NCBI GenBank assembly: GCA_965228975.1
Contig: OZ245851.1
Coordinates: 124,001 to 188,000, forward strand
Length of the DNA: 64,000 bases
Origin: JAJFJD01 sp965228975
Lineage (GTDB): Bacteria; Pseudomonadota; Alphaproteobacteria; UBA8366
Direction of reading: 5' to 3'
Part shown: positions 44,648 to 53,232 of the stretch, piece after piece
How positions within the stretch are numbered: the first letter of the stretch is position 1
How the letters are laid out: every line of letters starts with the position of its first letter
Notes under the pieces: model-generated
What the model was told of the DNA's origin: nothing
The model's database searches: none
The model's input: the letters and a program-made list of their open reading frames with translations, nothing else
Translations under genes and position numbers: made by a program

Positions 44648-45496
44648 CTAGCGCTTTTTCGCGCCTTGCCGCGCTTCCATGGCCCAAATGCGGGCGAGGT
44701 TCTGGGCGCGGCGTTGATCTCTGACGCTGCGCGGCGGCCAATTCGACAGGTAATTGCCGGCTTTCTTCGGCGTCGCGTCGGATTTCCGCAGTGCGGCGGC
44801 GCGGCTGGGTCGCGTATACCGCGATACCTTCGCCCGATGCGCACGCTCGATCTGGCGTCCGGTCCGTTGCAGGCGGGTCCGCGCGGTGGTGGCGCCCGGC
44901 CGGGAAGCCTGGCGTTTGCTGTCCTGCCATGCGGCATACACCTTGTTCTGGTAGGGGACGCGTTTGGACGGTGTCGCCGAATGGTAGTGCTGCACCGCCT
45001 TACGCCATGTTCGATGCTCACGCTTCAGCCTGGTCAGGAACTTGGCCGCATAGTCGGCGTTGCGTTTGGGATCGAAGGCGGCGCTCAGTGATTTGAAGGC
45101 GTTCGGATGATAGTGAAGGTTCACCTGCATGCAGCCGACGTCGATCACACGGATGCCCTGACCCTTGAGCTTCATCACATGGGCGATCGCTGCCTGCTTG
45201 GTGGGAAAATAGCGCCCCTTGCCGTTCGCCGTTACCGTCCAAGGCCAGGCGACCTTGCGGCGGGTTTTCGGGTCCCAGCGCCCGGACTCGACCATCGAAA
45301 TCGCCTGCAACAGCTTTTTCGGGATCTTGTGCCGTGCCTCCTGCCGGTCGATGGCGGCGGCGCATAAGCCCTGCATCGGCAAGCGTTTTTGGACCGTTCG
45401 CGCATCCGCGTCCGGGGCGGTCGCCGCGCCTGCCACGACAATGCCCGCAAGGAGCATTCCGGCCGGGATGTGACGGATGGAATGGAATTTCGGCAT
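44648..45496 (-). CDS. Lytic transglycosylase, SLT domain, exported
   Basis: A 282-residue protein with a signal peptide (AGMLLAGIVVAGAATA core, cleavage near ADA) and an SLT domain at about residues 45-170. The catalytic Glu is in LLQAISMVESGRWDP; GCMQVNLHYHPNAF and YAAKFL follow as in the family. It cuts the peptidoglycan glycan strand. The C-terminal 100 residues are extremely basic (Arg/Lys/Ala), perhaps to bind wall or DNA-like polymers. GGGGAGA precedes the ATG. Confidence 0.9.
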   Translation of the reverse strand: MPKFHSIRHIPAGMLLAGIVVAGAATAPDADARTVQKRLPMQGLCAAAIDRQEARHKIPKKLLQAISMVESGRWDPKTRRKVAWPWTVTANGKGRYFPTKQAAIAHVMKLKGQGIRVIDVGCMQVNLHYHPNAFKSLSAAFDPKRNADYAAKFLTRLKREHRTWRKAVQHYHSATPSKRVPYQNKVYAAWQDSKRQASRPGATTARTRLQRTGRQIERAHRAKVSRYTRPSRAAALRKSDATPKKAGNYLSNWPPRSVRDQRRAQNLARIWAMEARQGAKKR

Positions 45497-45532
45497 ACTT
45501 TCGTCTCCCCTACACGGGAGTCGAAGCAAAGC

Positions 45533-46084
45533 CTATGCCATTGCCGGGGTGTTCCGGTCGGCGGGCGGGGTGGCGTTGCCGTCCCCCAAGGCCCGTTGCA
45601 TGAGGATTATGTCCACCCAACGGTCCTGCTTGAATCCGATCGACGCGAAACTCCCGACCTTGGTGAAGCCGAGCGCGCCATGCAGGCCGATCGAACTGGC
45701 ATTCCCGCTGTCGCCGATCACGGCGACCATCTGGCGGTATCCCAATAGTGTGCAGCGGTCGATCAATTCGGACAGCAGCAGCCGGCCATAGCCGCGCCGG
45801 GCGTGATCCGGCGACACGTAGACCGAATCCTCGACCGAAAACCGGTAGGCATGGCGTGGACGGTAGAGGCCGGCGTAGCAATATCCCTGGACCCTGCCGT
45901 CGACCTCGCAGACCAGATACGGCAAGCCTGCGTCGGTGACCGCCCGCCATCGCCGGGTCATTTCATCGAGCGTCGGGGCGATCTCCTCGAAGGTCCCGAG
46001 GCTGTTTTCCACGTGATGCGCGTAGAGCGCCAGGATGCTGGATATGTCGCCGATTTCGGCATTCCGGATATGGGCCGCGGACAT
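45533..46084 (-). CDS. GNAT N-acetyltransferase (phosphinothricin acetyltransferase-like)
   Basis: A 183-residue GNAT enzyme with the order typical of PAT/YncA: IRNAEIGDISSILALYAHHV, VCEVDGRVQGYCYAG, RPRHAYRFSVEDSVYVSPDHARRGYG (acetyl-CoA site) and SIGLHGALGFTKVG. Members acetylate phosphinothricin, methionine sulfone or sulfoximine. GAGG precedes the ATG. The C-terminal tail after RALG (about 16 residues) is low-complexity. An inverted repeat GGCCTG-ATT-CAGGCC at 46105-46119 lies 20 bases upstream. Confidence 0.87.
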   Translation of the reverse strand: MSAAHIRNAEIGDISSILALYAHHVENSLGTFEEIAPTLDEMTRRWRAVTDAGLPYLVCEVDGRVQGYCYAGLYRPRHAYRFSVEDSVYVSPDHARRGYGRLLLSELIDRCTLLGYRQMVAVIGDSGNASSIGLHGALGFTKVGSFASIGFKQDRWVDIILMQRALGDGNATPPADRNTPAMA

Positions 46085-46259
46085 CGTAATTTTGCCTCAT
46101 TTTTGGCCTGATTCAGGCCGTTTGGAACCCGCCGCCAGCCTGAAAAAGCAAATACTCCCCAGTGTTTACACTTTGGAAAGATAAGAAGCGATAAAACAAT
46201 TTACACCGCTTTGTCAGCGGCTGTGACAGGGCCCCGTTTCAGGGTTAGGAGCGATCGAC

Positions 46260-46655
46260 GTGACGGTCAAGGCCGAACGCCTCGTGGAAAGTGATGCGCC
46301 GCATATCCTCATCGTCGAAGACGATGAGGCGATGCGCGAGTTCCTCGCGCAGGCGATCTCGCGTTCCGGATATTACGTTGAAGCCGTGCCCGACGGGGCC
46401 GAGGCGCTGCGCCGGGTCGAGGAAGATCATTTCGACCTGCTGCTGACCGATATCCGCATGCCCGGTCTGGACGGGATCGAGCTGGCGCGGCAGGCGCGCC
46501 GGCGCGTGCCGGGGCTCTGTGTCCTGCTGGTGACGGCCTATGCTCATGACGCGCTGGGCGCCGGCGACCTCGACGGCAACCGTATCGACGTCTTGTCCAA
46601 GCCGTTCAACCTCAACGAACTGATCGACCGGGTCGAGACCTTCCTGCCGCATTAG
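46260..46655 (+). CDS. cpdR: CpdR-like single-domain response regulator
   Basis: A 131-residue receiver domain with no output domain. The phospho-acceptor is D64 in LLLTDIRMPGLDGIELARQA, the acidic pair lies in IVEDDEA and the late Lys in VLSKPFNLNEL. It matches CpdR, which in Caulobacter switches ClpXP localisation and CtrA/PdeA proteolysis under the CckA-ChpT phosphorelay. The start is GTG at 46260 after TTAGGAG. A hairpin CCGCT-5-AGCGG at 46206-46220 lies in the leader. It is monocistronic, 166 bases before the tRNA gene. Confidence 0.88.
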   Translation: MTVKAERLVESDAPHILIVEDDEAMREFLAQAISRSGYYVEAVPDGAEALRRVEEDHFDLLLTDIRMPGLDGIELARQARRRVPGLCVLLVTAYAHDALGAGDLDGNRIDVLSKPFNLNELIDRVETFLPH

Positions 46656-46821
46656 CCGTGGCCGAATCGTGCCCGGAGCGCACCAATCTGTTAGAGAGCG
46701 CTGATCGGGGCCGGAAAGCGCGTGCAAAGGCTTGCCTTGCCCGCAAGTTTGGTGGTAATTCCCCATGCTTCGGCAGGGACCATCCCGGCCGTCGATACGC
46801 TCATCAAAACACCGGGCGATC

Positions 46822-46896
46822 GGGCGCGTAGCTCAGCGGGAGAGCACTACGTTGACATCGTAGGGGTCGCTGGTTCAATCCCAGCCGCGCCCACCA
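46822..46896 (+). tRNA. tRNA-Val (anticodon GAC)
   Basis: A 75-nt cloverleaf: acceptor GGGCGCG/CGCGCCC, D arm GCTC-AGCGGGA-GAGC, anticodon arm CTACG-TTGACAT-CGTAG with anticodon GAC (Val, codons GUC and GUU), T arm GCTGG-TTCAATC-CCAGC, discriminator A and an encoded CCA end. All stems are perfectly paired. Confidence 0.97.
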
Positions 46897-46974
46897 TTCC
46901 TTAAAGGTTTTCTGTCAAAGATCGGCTTTGGAACGGGGCGGGTGCCGGCTCCGTGGCTGCTGGGCAGTACTGCA

Positions 46975-48171
46975 ATGCGATTCCGGTCCATTTGCTCATT
47001 GGTTTGCGTGTTGGTCGCCGCGACGTTCGGCCTTGCCGTTTCCGGCGCGCCGGCCGCCGCGCGGGATGTGCGCATGCAGGAACGGTACAACGTCGGCGCA
47101 TACATCGACGTCGGCAGAACCGATCCGTATCGGTTGGCGCCGCATGCCGACCCCCGGCCGCTGCCGCGCCGGGCACCGGGCGAGATGTCGGCGGGCGATA
47201 GAGCCGCCGTGTCGGCGGCCGAGGCGTATCTGAAGCAGTATCCCGAGACGACCGGAGTCCTGTTGATCGATCGCGGCCGCGTCATCTTCGAGGGATACCA
47301 GGGCATGGGCGGGCCGGGGCGCGAATTCTACGGCATGAGCATCGGCAAGAGCATGACGAGCTTGGCGGTCGGTCGGGCGCTCTGCGCCGGCGTGTTGCCG
47401 ACGTTGGACGCCGCCGCCGCCCGCTATGTGCCGGAGATGGCGGGCAATAATTTCGGCAGGAGCACGGTCCGCCAGCTTCTGGCCATGAGTTCCGGCGCTT
47501 ACCAAAGCAAGGCGACGGCCGGCGGTCAGCCGGATTTCGGTGGCAAGCTGTTGGGGAAATATGGTGGCGTCACCTGGCCGTTGCGGCTCGGTGTGCTGAC
47601 CGTCGACGAGACTCTATGGGGCTGGGTCTGGGACGAGATGCGGAATCGTAATGTCCATCCGCCGGGCGACCGTTTTATCTACAAGTCGGGCGATACCCTG
47701 GCGCTTGCTCGGGCGGTAGAACGGGCAACCGGTGAGCGGTTGGCGGCATATTTCGACAAAACCGTTTGGCGCTTTGTACGCGCCGGGCACCGTGCCCATT
47801 GGGAATCCGACAGCACGGGCTCGGCGCTGGCGCATGCCGGTTTTCAGGCCCGGCTCGCCGACTGGGGACGTCTCGCCCTGTGGCTTTTGGAAGAACGGGC
47901 GAAGCCAGGGTGTTACGGCGACTATTTGCGGGCGGCGACGGTCACGCAGATTGCCACCGGAAGCGGGTTCTTTCGCGGATACGGCTATCAATGGTGGACC
48001 GACCACAAATCCGCTCCCGGGTTTTGGGGACTCGGCTATGCCGGGCAGGCCTTTGGGGTGGACCCGGAGAGCGGCAAAGTGCTGGTCAAGTTCAGCTATG
48101 CGAAATACGGCCGCAGCGCCGGCGACCTGTTTCGGATTTTCCGGGATTGGGTCGATAGCGGAGAGTCCTGA
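46975..48171 (+). CDS. Serine hydrolase, class C beta-lactamase family, exported
   Basis: A 398-residue protein with a signal peptide (about 1-30, LVCVLVAATFGLAVSG, cleavage after APAAA). The catalytic motif SxxK is SIGK in YGMSIGKSMTSLAVG; the second motif is FIYKSGDT (Tyr-Lys-Ser); the third (KTG/HTG box) reads GYAGQAF. Such proteins are esterases, D-amino-acid peptidases or amide hydrolases rather than true AmpC. I use the ATG at 46975; a GTG 33 bases earlier is possible. It begins 79 bases after the tRNA gene. Confidence 0.86.
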   Translation: MRFRSICSLVCVLVAATFGLAVSGAPAAARDVRMQERYNVGAYIDVGRTDPYRLAPHADPRPLPRRAPGEMSAGDRAAVSAAEAYLKQYPETTGVLLIDRGRVIFEGYQGMGGPGREFYGMSIGKSMTSLAVGRALCAGVLPTLDAAAARYVPEMAGNNFGRSTVRQLLAMSSGAYQSKATAGGQPDFGGKLLGKYGGVTWPLRLGVLTVDETLWGWVWDEMRNRNVHPPGDRFIYKSGDTLALARAVERATGERLAAYFDKTVWRFVRAGHRAHWESDSTGSALAHAGFQARLADWGRLALWLLEERAKPGCYGDYLRAATVTQIATGSGFFRGYGYQWWTDHKSAPGFWGLGYAGQAFGVDPESGKVLVKFSYAKYGRSAGDLFRIFRDWVDSGES

Positions 48172-48385
48172 ACGGTTCTTCAAACCATTCCACGCACTGC
48201 ACGTAATAAGAGTAATAATAGTTTGAATCACTAACGTATCGGACTGTTGGCGGCTCGAAATCCCTTACAGCGCGTAACGCAACGCCTTTCTCGATACCGC
48301 GGCGTCGACCTGTGATCGCGGTCATTTCGGTAAAATCCAGGTCCGTTATGATATTCGTTTCATTACTTAAAGTGGCAGTCGACAT
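48092..48385 (-). CDS. Possible small protein, leader-like N terminus
   Basis: An open frame of 97 codons in a stretch of lower GC. The N-terminal half (STATLSNETNIITDLDFTE, then MTAITGRRRG) looks like the leader of a modified peptide (acidic DLDF, then an ITG turn), and the middle is Tyr-rich (SNYYYSYYVQCVEWF). No homologue is recognised. The ribosome site is weak, and the palindromic cluster directly abuts the ATG. The last 27 codons lie antisense to the serine hydrolase and carry little coding character. It may be a real small gene or chance. Confidence 0.3.
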   Translation of the reverse strand: MSTATLSNETNIITDLDFTEMTAITGRRRGIEKGVALRAVRDFEPPTVRYVSDSNYYYSYYVQCVEWFEEPFRTLRYRPNPGKSETGRRRCGRISHS

Positions 48386-48411
48386 TTGTCGAAACTCGAC
48401 AAGATTGTCGA
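48380..48411. promoter_or_regulatory. Operator-like palindrome cluster (TTGTCGA repeats)
   Basis: TTGTCGA-AAC-TCGACAA (48386-48402) is a perfect 7-base inverted repeat. It overlaps a second one, CGACA-TT-TGTCG (48380-48391), and is followed by another TTGTCGA (48405-48411). Four copies of a TGTCGA-type half-site in 32 bases suggest a binding site for a dimeric or tetrameric regulator. It lies just before the possible small gene and about 120 bases before the MarR-like gene. The rest of the 361-base gap 48172-48532 holds no other signal that I can see. Confidence 0.5.
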
Positions 48412-48532
48412 TGGGGGGCGCTATTAGGCAAGGACTTTGCTGAATGGTTAACAGTATCCTATGGCCGCTTGATCGGAAGGGTTGCCGTCGCCGAGAGATT
48501 TTCCTGGTGGGCGGCAGTTCCACAGTGTGAGA

Positions 48533-48886
48533 ATGCCAGAGCCGGAGAAATCTCTCGATGAGGCCGAACTCGAGCGCGCCCGGCGTTTCTTGAGTCAGCG
48601 TGCCGAATATTACGCCGTTCGGCGCGCCGAGGGATTCGTCGCCATCGAGGTCATCATCATGGATATGGTCGCCTTAGGACACCTGGAACGGCGCCCATTC
48701 GATGAGTCGTCGCTTGCCGCGGCGATGGAGATGCCTCGGACGACGATCATTTCCTATGTCCGAAAACTGGCGGGGATTGGTTGGATCCGAAAGCGCCGGC
48801 GCGGGCGCCGCAGCCTGCTCTACATCCAGGAAACCCGATTGGAATCGTTCCTGCGGCCGATCTGCCGCGCCTTCTCGACAAATTGA
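48533..48886 (+). CDS. Winged-helix (MarR-like) DNA-binding protein
   Basis: A 117-residue protein. After an acidic start (SLDEAELERARRFL), residues about 50-105 form a winged helix: MVALGHLERRPFD, SSLAAAMEMPRTTIISYVRKLAGIGWI (recognition helix) and RKRRRGRRSLLYI (wing). Regulators of this size act as dimers. The ATG at 48533 has a weak site; in-frame upstream codons have none. It lies 18 bases before the next gene and is the obvious candidate to bind the palindrome cluster upstream. Ligand and targets unknown. Confidence 0.78.
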   Translation: MPEPEKSLDEAELERARRFLSQRAEYYAVRRAEGFVAIEVIIMDMVALGHLERRPFDESSLAAAMEMPRTTIISYVRKLAGIGWIRKRRRGRRSLLYIQETRLESFLRPICRAFSTN

Positions 48887-48904
48887 CGTTTGGAACCAAC
48901 GACC

Positions 48905-49399
48905 ATGCGGGATGATCCGGATTGGCTTGAAAAACTCCGCGCATCCGGAAAGCGGCTCGAACATTTCAAGCGCTGCGCCGAGACGGAAATGGGGCTTCCG
49001 AACGTCTATCTCGTCAAACAGGCGCAGGCGGAATTTCACGATTTGTGCACGCCCGACCGGATTGCGCTTCTGATCGACGCGGCGACGGCGAAGGACGCGG
49101 CCGAGGCCGAAGCGGTTACGTGGCGGCGCGCACTTGTCTTGGCGCATTCACTGACGCATTCGCACGAGACCCATGCCGATCGACGGCTTGACGATCAGTT
49201 GGAAGCGGCCCTTTCATCGCAGAAAGAGTCCGACACAAACGGGCGCATCAGATTGTTGGAGCAGGTGTTGATCGATATCTGCGCCAGTCCCGACGCCGTC
49301 TTGCCGCAAACCCTTCGAGAGAGAATTGAGAACCTGGTCGACGTCACCGCGCGGCGCGGCGGCGGTCCATCGGCCGCCGAGGTTGCCGGCGAGGAATGA
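48905..49399 (+). CDS. Hypothetical protein
   Basis: A 164-residue soluble, helical protein I do not recognise. EFHDLCTPDRIALLIDAA is reminiscent of the short motif in phage Ea22/Ead-type proteins, but this is a by-eye resemblance only. The middle is Ala/Glu-rich (AKDAAEAEAVTW) followed by HSLTHSHETHAD. It follows the winged-helix gene after 18 bases and likely shares its transcript. No membrane segment or signal peptide. Start ATG at 48905 after GGAAC; a TTG 15 bases upstream is possible. Confidence 0.7.
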   Translation: MRDDPDWLEKLRASGKRLEHFKRCAETEMGLPNVYLVKQAQAEFHDLCTPDRIALLIDAATAKDAAEAEAVTWRRALVLAHSLTHSHETHADRRLDDQLEAALSSQKESDTNGRIRLLEQVLIDICASPDAVLPQTLRERIENLVDVTARRGGGPSAAEVAGEE

Positions 49400-49592
49400 G
49401 TCGGCGGCGCGCCGATGTGCCGTAAATACGATCCGGTGCAGAAATTCATCACGATATGATTGCTCCCCTTCGACGTTTCTGTCTATCCTTCCGATACGCA
49501 GTTTCCAAAACGCAATGCGCCGTCGACATGAACGGCCTGAATAAGAAAAACAATAAGAACTAGAATGTATGCAATGGGAGGAGACCCTAAAT

Positions 49593-51191
49593 ATGCTACG
49601 GAAGATTAGTGTCTGTGCGGCAGGTGCCGCATTGTTCGCCGTCTCGCTTGGCGCCGGGGCGGCACTCGCGCAGAAGAACGGCGGCACGCTCAAGGTGTAT
49701 CACCGCGGAACGCCGCCGAGCGGATCGATCCATGAGGAAGCGACGAACTCTACGCTGTCGCCCTACATGCCGGTCTTCAACAACCTGATCATGTACGATC
49801 AGAGCAAGCCGACAAATAGCATCGACACCATTGTCCCGGATCTCGCGACCAAATGGTCCTGGAATGGGGACAAGACGAAACTGACTTTCAATCTGCGCTC
49901 GGGCGTCAAATGGCATGACGGCAAACCCTTCAGCGCAAAGGACGTCGTGTGCACCTGGGATCTGCTTCAGGGCAAACGGAAAGCCAAACTGCGCAAGAAC
50001 CCGCGCAAATCCTGGTACCGGAACCTCGACAAGGTTACGGCCGATAGCGATACGCAGGTGACGTTCCACTTGAAGCGCAAGCAGCCGGCGTTCGTGACTT
50101 TGTTGGCGTCGGGTTACTCGCCGGTTTACCCGTGCCATGTTCCGCCCAAGAAGATGCGCACGCATCCGGTCGGGACCGGCCCCTTCAAGTTCGTCCAGTT
50201 GAAGCAGAACGAATTCGTCAAGTTCAAGAAGAACGACAACTACTGGAAAAAGGGTCTGCCGCGGCTCGACGCGATCGAATACACCATCATCAAGAGCCGT
50301 TCGACCCGCGTCCTCGCCTTCATCGCCGGCAAATTCGACATGACGTTCAACTCCGACGTGACGATTCCGTTGCTGAAGGACGTCAAGGAACAGGCGCCGA
50401 ACGCGGTGTGCAAGCTTCGCACCACGAATGTGTCGACCAATCTGATCGTCAATCAGGACAAGCCGCCGTTCAACGATCCCGACATCCGGCGTGCGATGGT
50501 TATGGCGATTGACCGCGACGCCTTCATCAAGATCCTGGGCCATGGCCAGTTCATCAAGAGTGGGGCCTTGCTGCCGCCGCCGGGTGGTGTCTGGGGCATG
50601 CCGCCGGAATTCTTGAATACGGTCGCGGGGTATAATCCCGACGTGAACGCGAACCGCGAAAAGGCCCGCGAGATCATGAAGTCGAAGGGCTACAGCGACA
50701 GCAACCGGCTCAAGGTCAAGGTTGCGACCCGGAACATCGCGATCTATCGCGACCCGGCGGTCATCCTGATCGACCATCTGAAGAGCATCTATGTCGATGC
50801 CGAGCTTGAGACGGTCGAGACCAGTAACTGGCATGCCAAAGTGGCCCGTAAGGACTACTCGGTCGGCCTGAACCTGACCGGTATCGGCGTGGACGATCCG
50901 GACGCCATGTTCTACGAGAACTATGCGTGCGGCTCGCAGCGTAATTACACCGGTTACTGCAACGCCGATCTCGAAAAGCTCTTCGAGAAGCAGTCGATGA
51001 TGGAAGACGTTGACGCCCGCAAGAAAATCGTGTGGGAAATCGACAAGAAGCTGCAGGAAGACGCGGCTCGGCCAATCATCTTCAACAACAAGTCGGCGAC
51101 CTGTTGGCAGCCATACGTGAAGAACTTCACGACGATGACCAACAGTGTCTACAACGGCTGGCGTATGGAAGACGTCTGGCTGGATAAGTAA
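49593..51191 (+). CDS. Peptide/opine ABC transporter, substrate-binding protein
   Basis: A 532-residue exported SBP_bac_5 protein (DppA/OppA family). Signal peptide about residues 1-26 (AAGAALFAVSLGAGAA, cleavage after ALAQ). The domain motifs LATKWSWNGDKTKLTFNLR, GVKWHDGKPFSAKDVV and DNYWKKGLPRLDAIEY are typical. It captures peptides or similar solutes in the periplasm for the permeases downstream. GGGAGGAG precedes the ATG. A long hairpin follows its stop. Confidence 0.93.
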   Translation: MLRKISVCAAGAALFAVSLGAGAALAQKNGGTLKVYHRGTPPSGSIHEEATNSTLSPYMPVFNNLIMYDQSKPTNSIDTIVPDLATKWSWNGDKTKLTFNLRSGVKWHDGKPFSAKDVVCTWDLLQGKRKAKLRKNPRKSWYRNLDKVTADSDTQVTFHLKRKQPAFVTLLASGYSPVYPCHVPPKKMRTHPVGTGPFKFVQLKQNEFVKFKKNDNYWKKGLPRLDAIEYTIIKSRSTRVLAFIAGKFDMTFNSDVTIPLLKDVKEQAPNAVCKLRTTNVSTNLIVNQDKPPFNDPDIRRAMVMAIDRDAFIKILGHGQFIKSGALLPPPGGVWGMPPEFLNTVAGYNPDVNANREKAREIMKSKGYSDSNRLKVKVATRNIAIYRDPAVILIDHLKSIYVDAELETVETSNWHAKVARKDYSVGLNLTGIGVDDPDAMFYENYACGSQRNYTGYCNADLEKLFEKQSMMEDVDARKKIVWEIDKKLQEDAARPIIFNNKSATCWQPYVKNFTTMTNSVYNGWRMEDVWLDK

Positions 51192-51198
51192 CCGCGAC

Positions 51199-51254
51199 GG
51201 ACGAACGAGAGAAGCCAACCGGGTCAAATCAAACCTGGTTGGCTTCGTTCGTCC
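51199..51254 (+). terminator. Long intercistronic hairpin between binding-protein and permease genes
   Basis: GGACGAAC pairs with GTTCGTCC and, past a GAGA bulge, GAAGCCAACC pairs with GGTTGGCTTC: 18 perfect pairs with a 16-base loop, eight bases after the stop. It is followed by CTGTTTATC, a poor U-tract, so it is more likely a partial terminator or 3' mRNA stabiliser that raises binding protein relative to permeases. Confidence 0.75.
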
Positions 51255-51318
51255 CTGTTTATCGCCGGCGGTTTCGCATGGTGCGTGAACATCATATCCC
51301 CATGAATGGAGGCAGGCC

Positions 51319-52266
51319 GTGACAAGCTACTTGGTGAGGCGCTTCTTTTTGATGTTGCTGACACTGATCGGCATGTCGATCGTGATCTTCCTGTTGCTTC
51401 GTCTGATGCCCGGCAACATCGCCGACATCATGTTCGATTCCGCAGGTTTCGTTGACCCGGCCGAAAAAGCAGCGCTGGAAAAGGAACTCGGTCTCGATCT
51501 GCCGATTCCAGTGCAGTACTGGGATTGGATCAGCGCGCTTGTCGTGGGCGATCTCGGTTTTTCCTATGTCTCCGAAATGCCGGCGATCGACGAACTCGGC
51601 CCGCGTATACCGATCACCGTGAAACTCGCCGTCATGGCGTTGGGGTTTTCGGTGTTGTTCGGATTGCCGCTCGGCGTGATCAGCGCGGTCCGGCAGGACA
51701 CGCCGCTGGATTACGTCCTGCGGGTGATCAGCCTGAGCGGGCTATCGTTGCCGTCTTTCTGGCTGGCTCTGCTGATCCTGATGGCCTTCGTCACCTATCT
51801 GGGCGAGATACCAATCTATACCGATCCGCCGGATAACCTCTGGGACGAGTTGTTGCTCTATACGATCCCCGCCGCCGCCGTCGGTTTCCGGGCGTCTGCG
51901 ATCATCATGCGGCTGACGCGGTCCTCCATGCTCGAGGTGTTGCGCCAGGACTACATCCGCACCGCGCGGTCCAAGGGCGCCTCCGATAATTCGGTGAACT
52001 ACTACCATGCGCTCAAGAACGCGGTCCTGCCGGTGACGACGATCATCGGTTTCGAGGCGGCCTTCCTGATCGGCGGCCTCATCATTACGGAAACCGTCTT
52101 CAATATTCCCGGCGTCGCGCATTTCTTGGTCGAAGCGATCCTGATGCGCGATTATCCGATCGTTCAGAATCTGGTCATGTTCATCGCGGTCGTCGTGGTG
52201 GTCATCAACTTCATCGTCGATTTGATGTATGCGGTCCTCGATCCGCGCATCAAATACGCCGACTAG
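51319..52266 (+). CDS. Peptide ABC transporter, permease (DppB-like)
   Basis: A 315-residue membrane permease with six helices. The N-terminal VRRFFLMLLTLIGMSIVIFLL segment and LMPGN signature are those of DppB. The EAA loop reads YIRTARSKGASDNSVNYYHALKNA, followed by PGVAHFLVEAIL. The start is GTG at 51319 after GGAGGCAGGCC. It follows the intercistronic hairpin; dppC starts 19 bases later. Confidence 0.94.
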   Translation: MTSYLVRRFFLMLLTLIGMSIVIFLLLRLMPGNIADIMFDSAGFVDPAEKAALEKELGLDLPIPVQYWDWISALVVGDLGFSYVSEMPAIDELGPRIPITVKLAVMALGFSVLFGLPLGVISAVRQDTPLDYVLRVISLSGLSLPSFWLALLILMAFVTYLGEIPIYTDPPDNLWDELLLYTIPAAAVGFRASAIIMRLTRSSMLEVLRQDYIRTARSKGASDNSVNYYHALKNAVLPVTTIIGFEAAFLIGGLIITETVFNIPGVAHFLVEAILMRDYPIVQNLVMFIAVVVVVINFIVDLMYAVLDPRIKYAD

Positions 52267-52285
52267 CGAAGCGGGAGAACGGACA

Positions 52286-53182
52286 ATGGCTGCGACCATC
52301 GATCATGATGCCGAACTTGCCAAAGCCGGCGCCGGCGTCGAAGGAAAATGGGGTTCATTCCTCTACTTCTGCCGCCGCTATCCGCTCGGCGCGGCCGGCG
52401 GGGTTATCTTTGCGATCTTCGTGCTCGCCGCGATCTTCGCCGATGTCATCGCGCCGCATGATCCGCTGGCGACAAAGGCGGCCGCGTCGCTTGCCGCGCC
52501 CGATCAAGAGTTCATGATGGGTGCGGACATGATGGGCCGGGACGTGTACAGCCGGATCATTCATGGCGCGCGCATTTCGCTTGCCGTCGGCATTGGCTCG
52601 ACGCTGCTCGGCGGTCTGCTCGGCGTGATCATCGGCTTGATGTCCGGTTATCTGCTGGGCTGGTTCGATCTGGTCACACAGCGCATCATCGACATCATGC
52701 AGGCGCTGCCGTTGCTCGTGATGGCGTTGGTCATGGCCGCGTCGCTCGGGCCATCGCTCGAAAATACCATCATCGCTATATCGATACCCTTGATACCGCA
52801 GGTCGCCCGCGTCATTCGGTCGAACACGTTGTCATTGCGGGAAATGCCATTCGTCGAAGCGGCGCAGGCCCTCGGCATGAGCGAAATCCGCATCGCAATC
52901 CGCCATATCCTGCCGAACACGATGGCGCCGTTCATCGTGCTGGCCACCGCGCAGTTGAGTTCGGCCATCTTGACCGAGGCGTCCTTGTCCTTCCTGGGGT
53001 TGGGCATACCGGAACCGCACCCGTCCTGGGGCCGCATGCTGTCGGAATCGGCGGCAGAGTATGTGCGCACGGCGCCCTGGCTGGTCATCTTCCCCGGGAT
53101 CGCGATCAGTCTCGCGGTGTTCGGTACGAACCTCCTGGGGGACGCGATCCGTGATCTGCTCGATCCGCGGCAGCGAAACTAG
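52286..53182 (+). CDS. Peptide ABC transporter, permease (DppC-like)
   Basis: A 298-residue permease of the DppC type. A cytoplasmic N-terminal stretch leads into the first helix (GGVIFAIFVLAAIFADVIAPHDP). MGADMMGRDVYSRIIHGARISL is the family signature, and the EAA loop is FVEAAQALGMSEIRIAIRHI. Start ATG at 52286 with GGGAG upstream; a longer frame exists but is not led by a ribosome site. Confidence 0.94.
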   Translation: MAATIDHDAELAKAGAGVEGKWGSFLYFCRRYPLGAAGGVIFAIFVLAAIFADVIAPHDPLATKAAASLAAPDQEFMMGADMMGRDVYSRIIHGARISLAVGIGSTLLGGLLGVIIGLMSGYLLGWFDLVTQRIIDIMQALPLLVMALVMAASLGPSLENTIIAISIPLIPQVARVIRSNTLSLREMPFVEAAQALGMSEIRIAIRHILPNTMAPFIVLATAQLSSAILTEASLSFLGLGIPEPHPSWGRMLSESAAEYVRTAPWLVIFPGIAISLAVFGTNLLGDAIRDLLDPRQRN

Positions 53183-53232
53183 GATTTTCACCGCCTACCC
53201 GTGAACAACAATAGTGCATAGAAGGCGAAGCG

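Noticed and set aside
46822..48530. Genomic island inserted at tRNA-Val.
   Set aside because: No integrase and no direct repeat of the tRNA 3' end could be found downstream; the serine hydrolase has normal base use.
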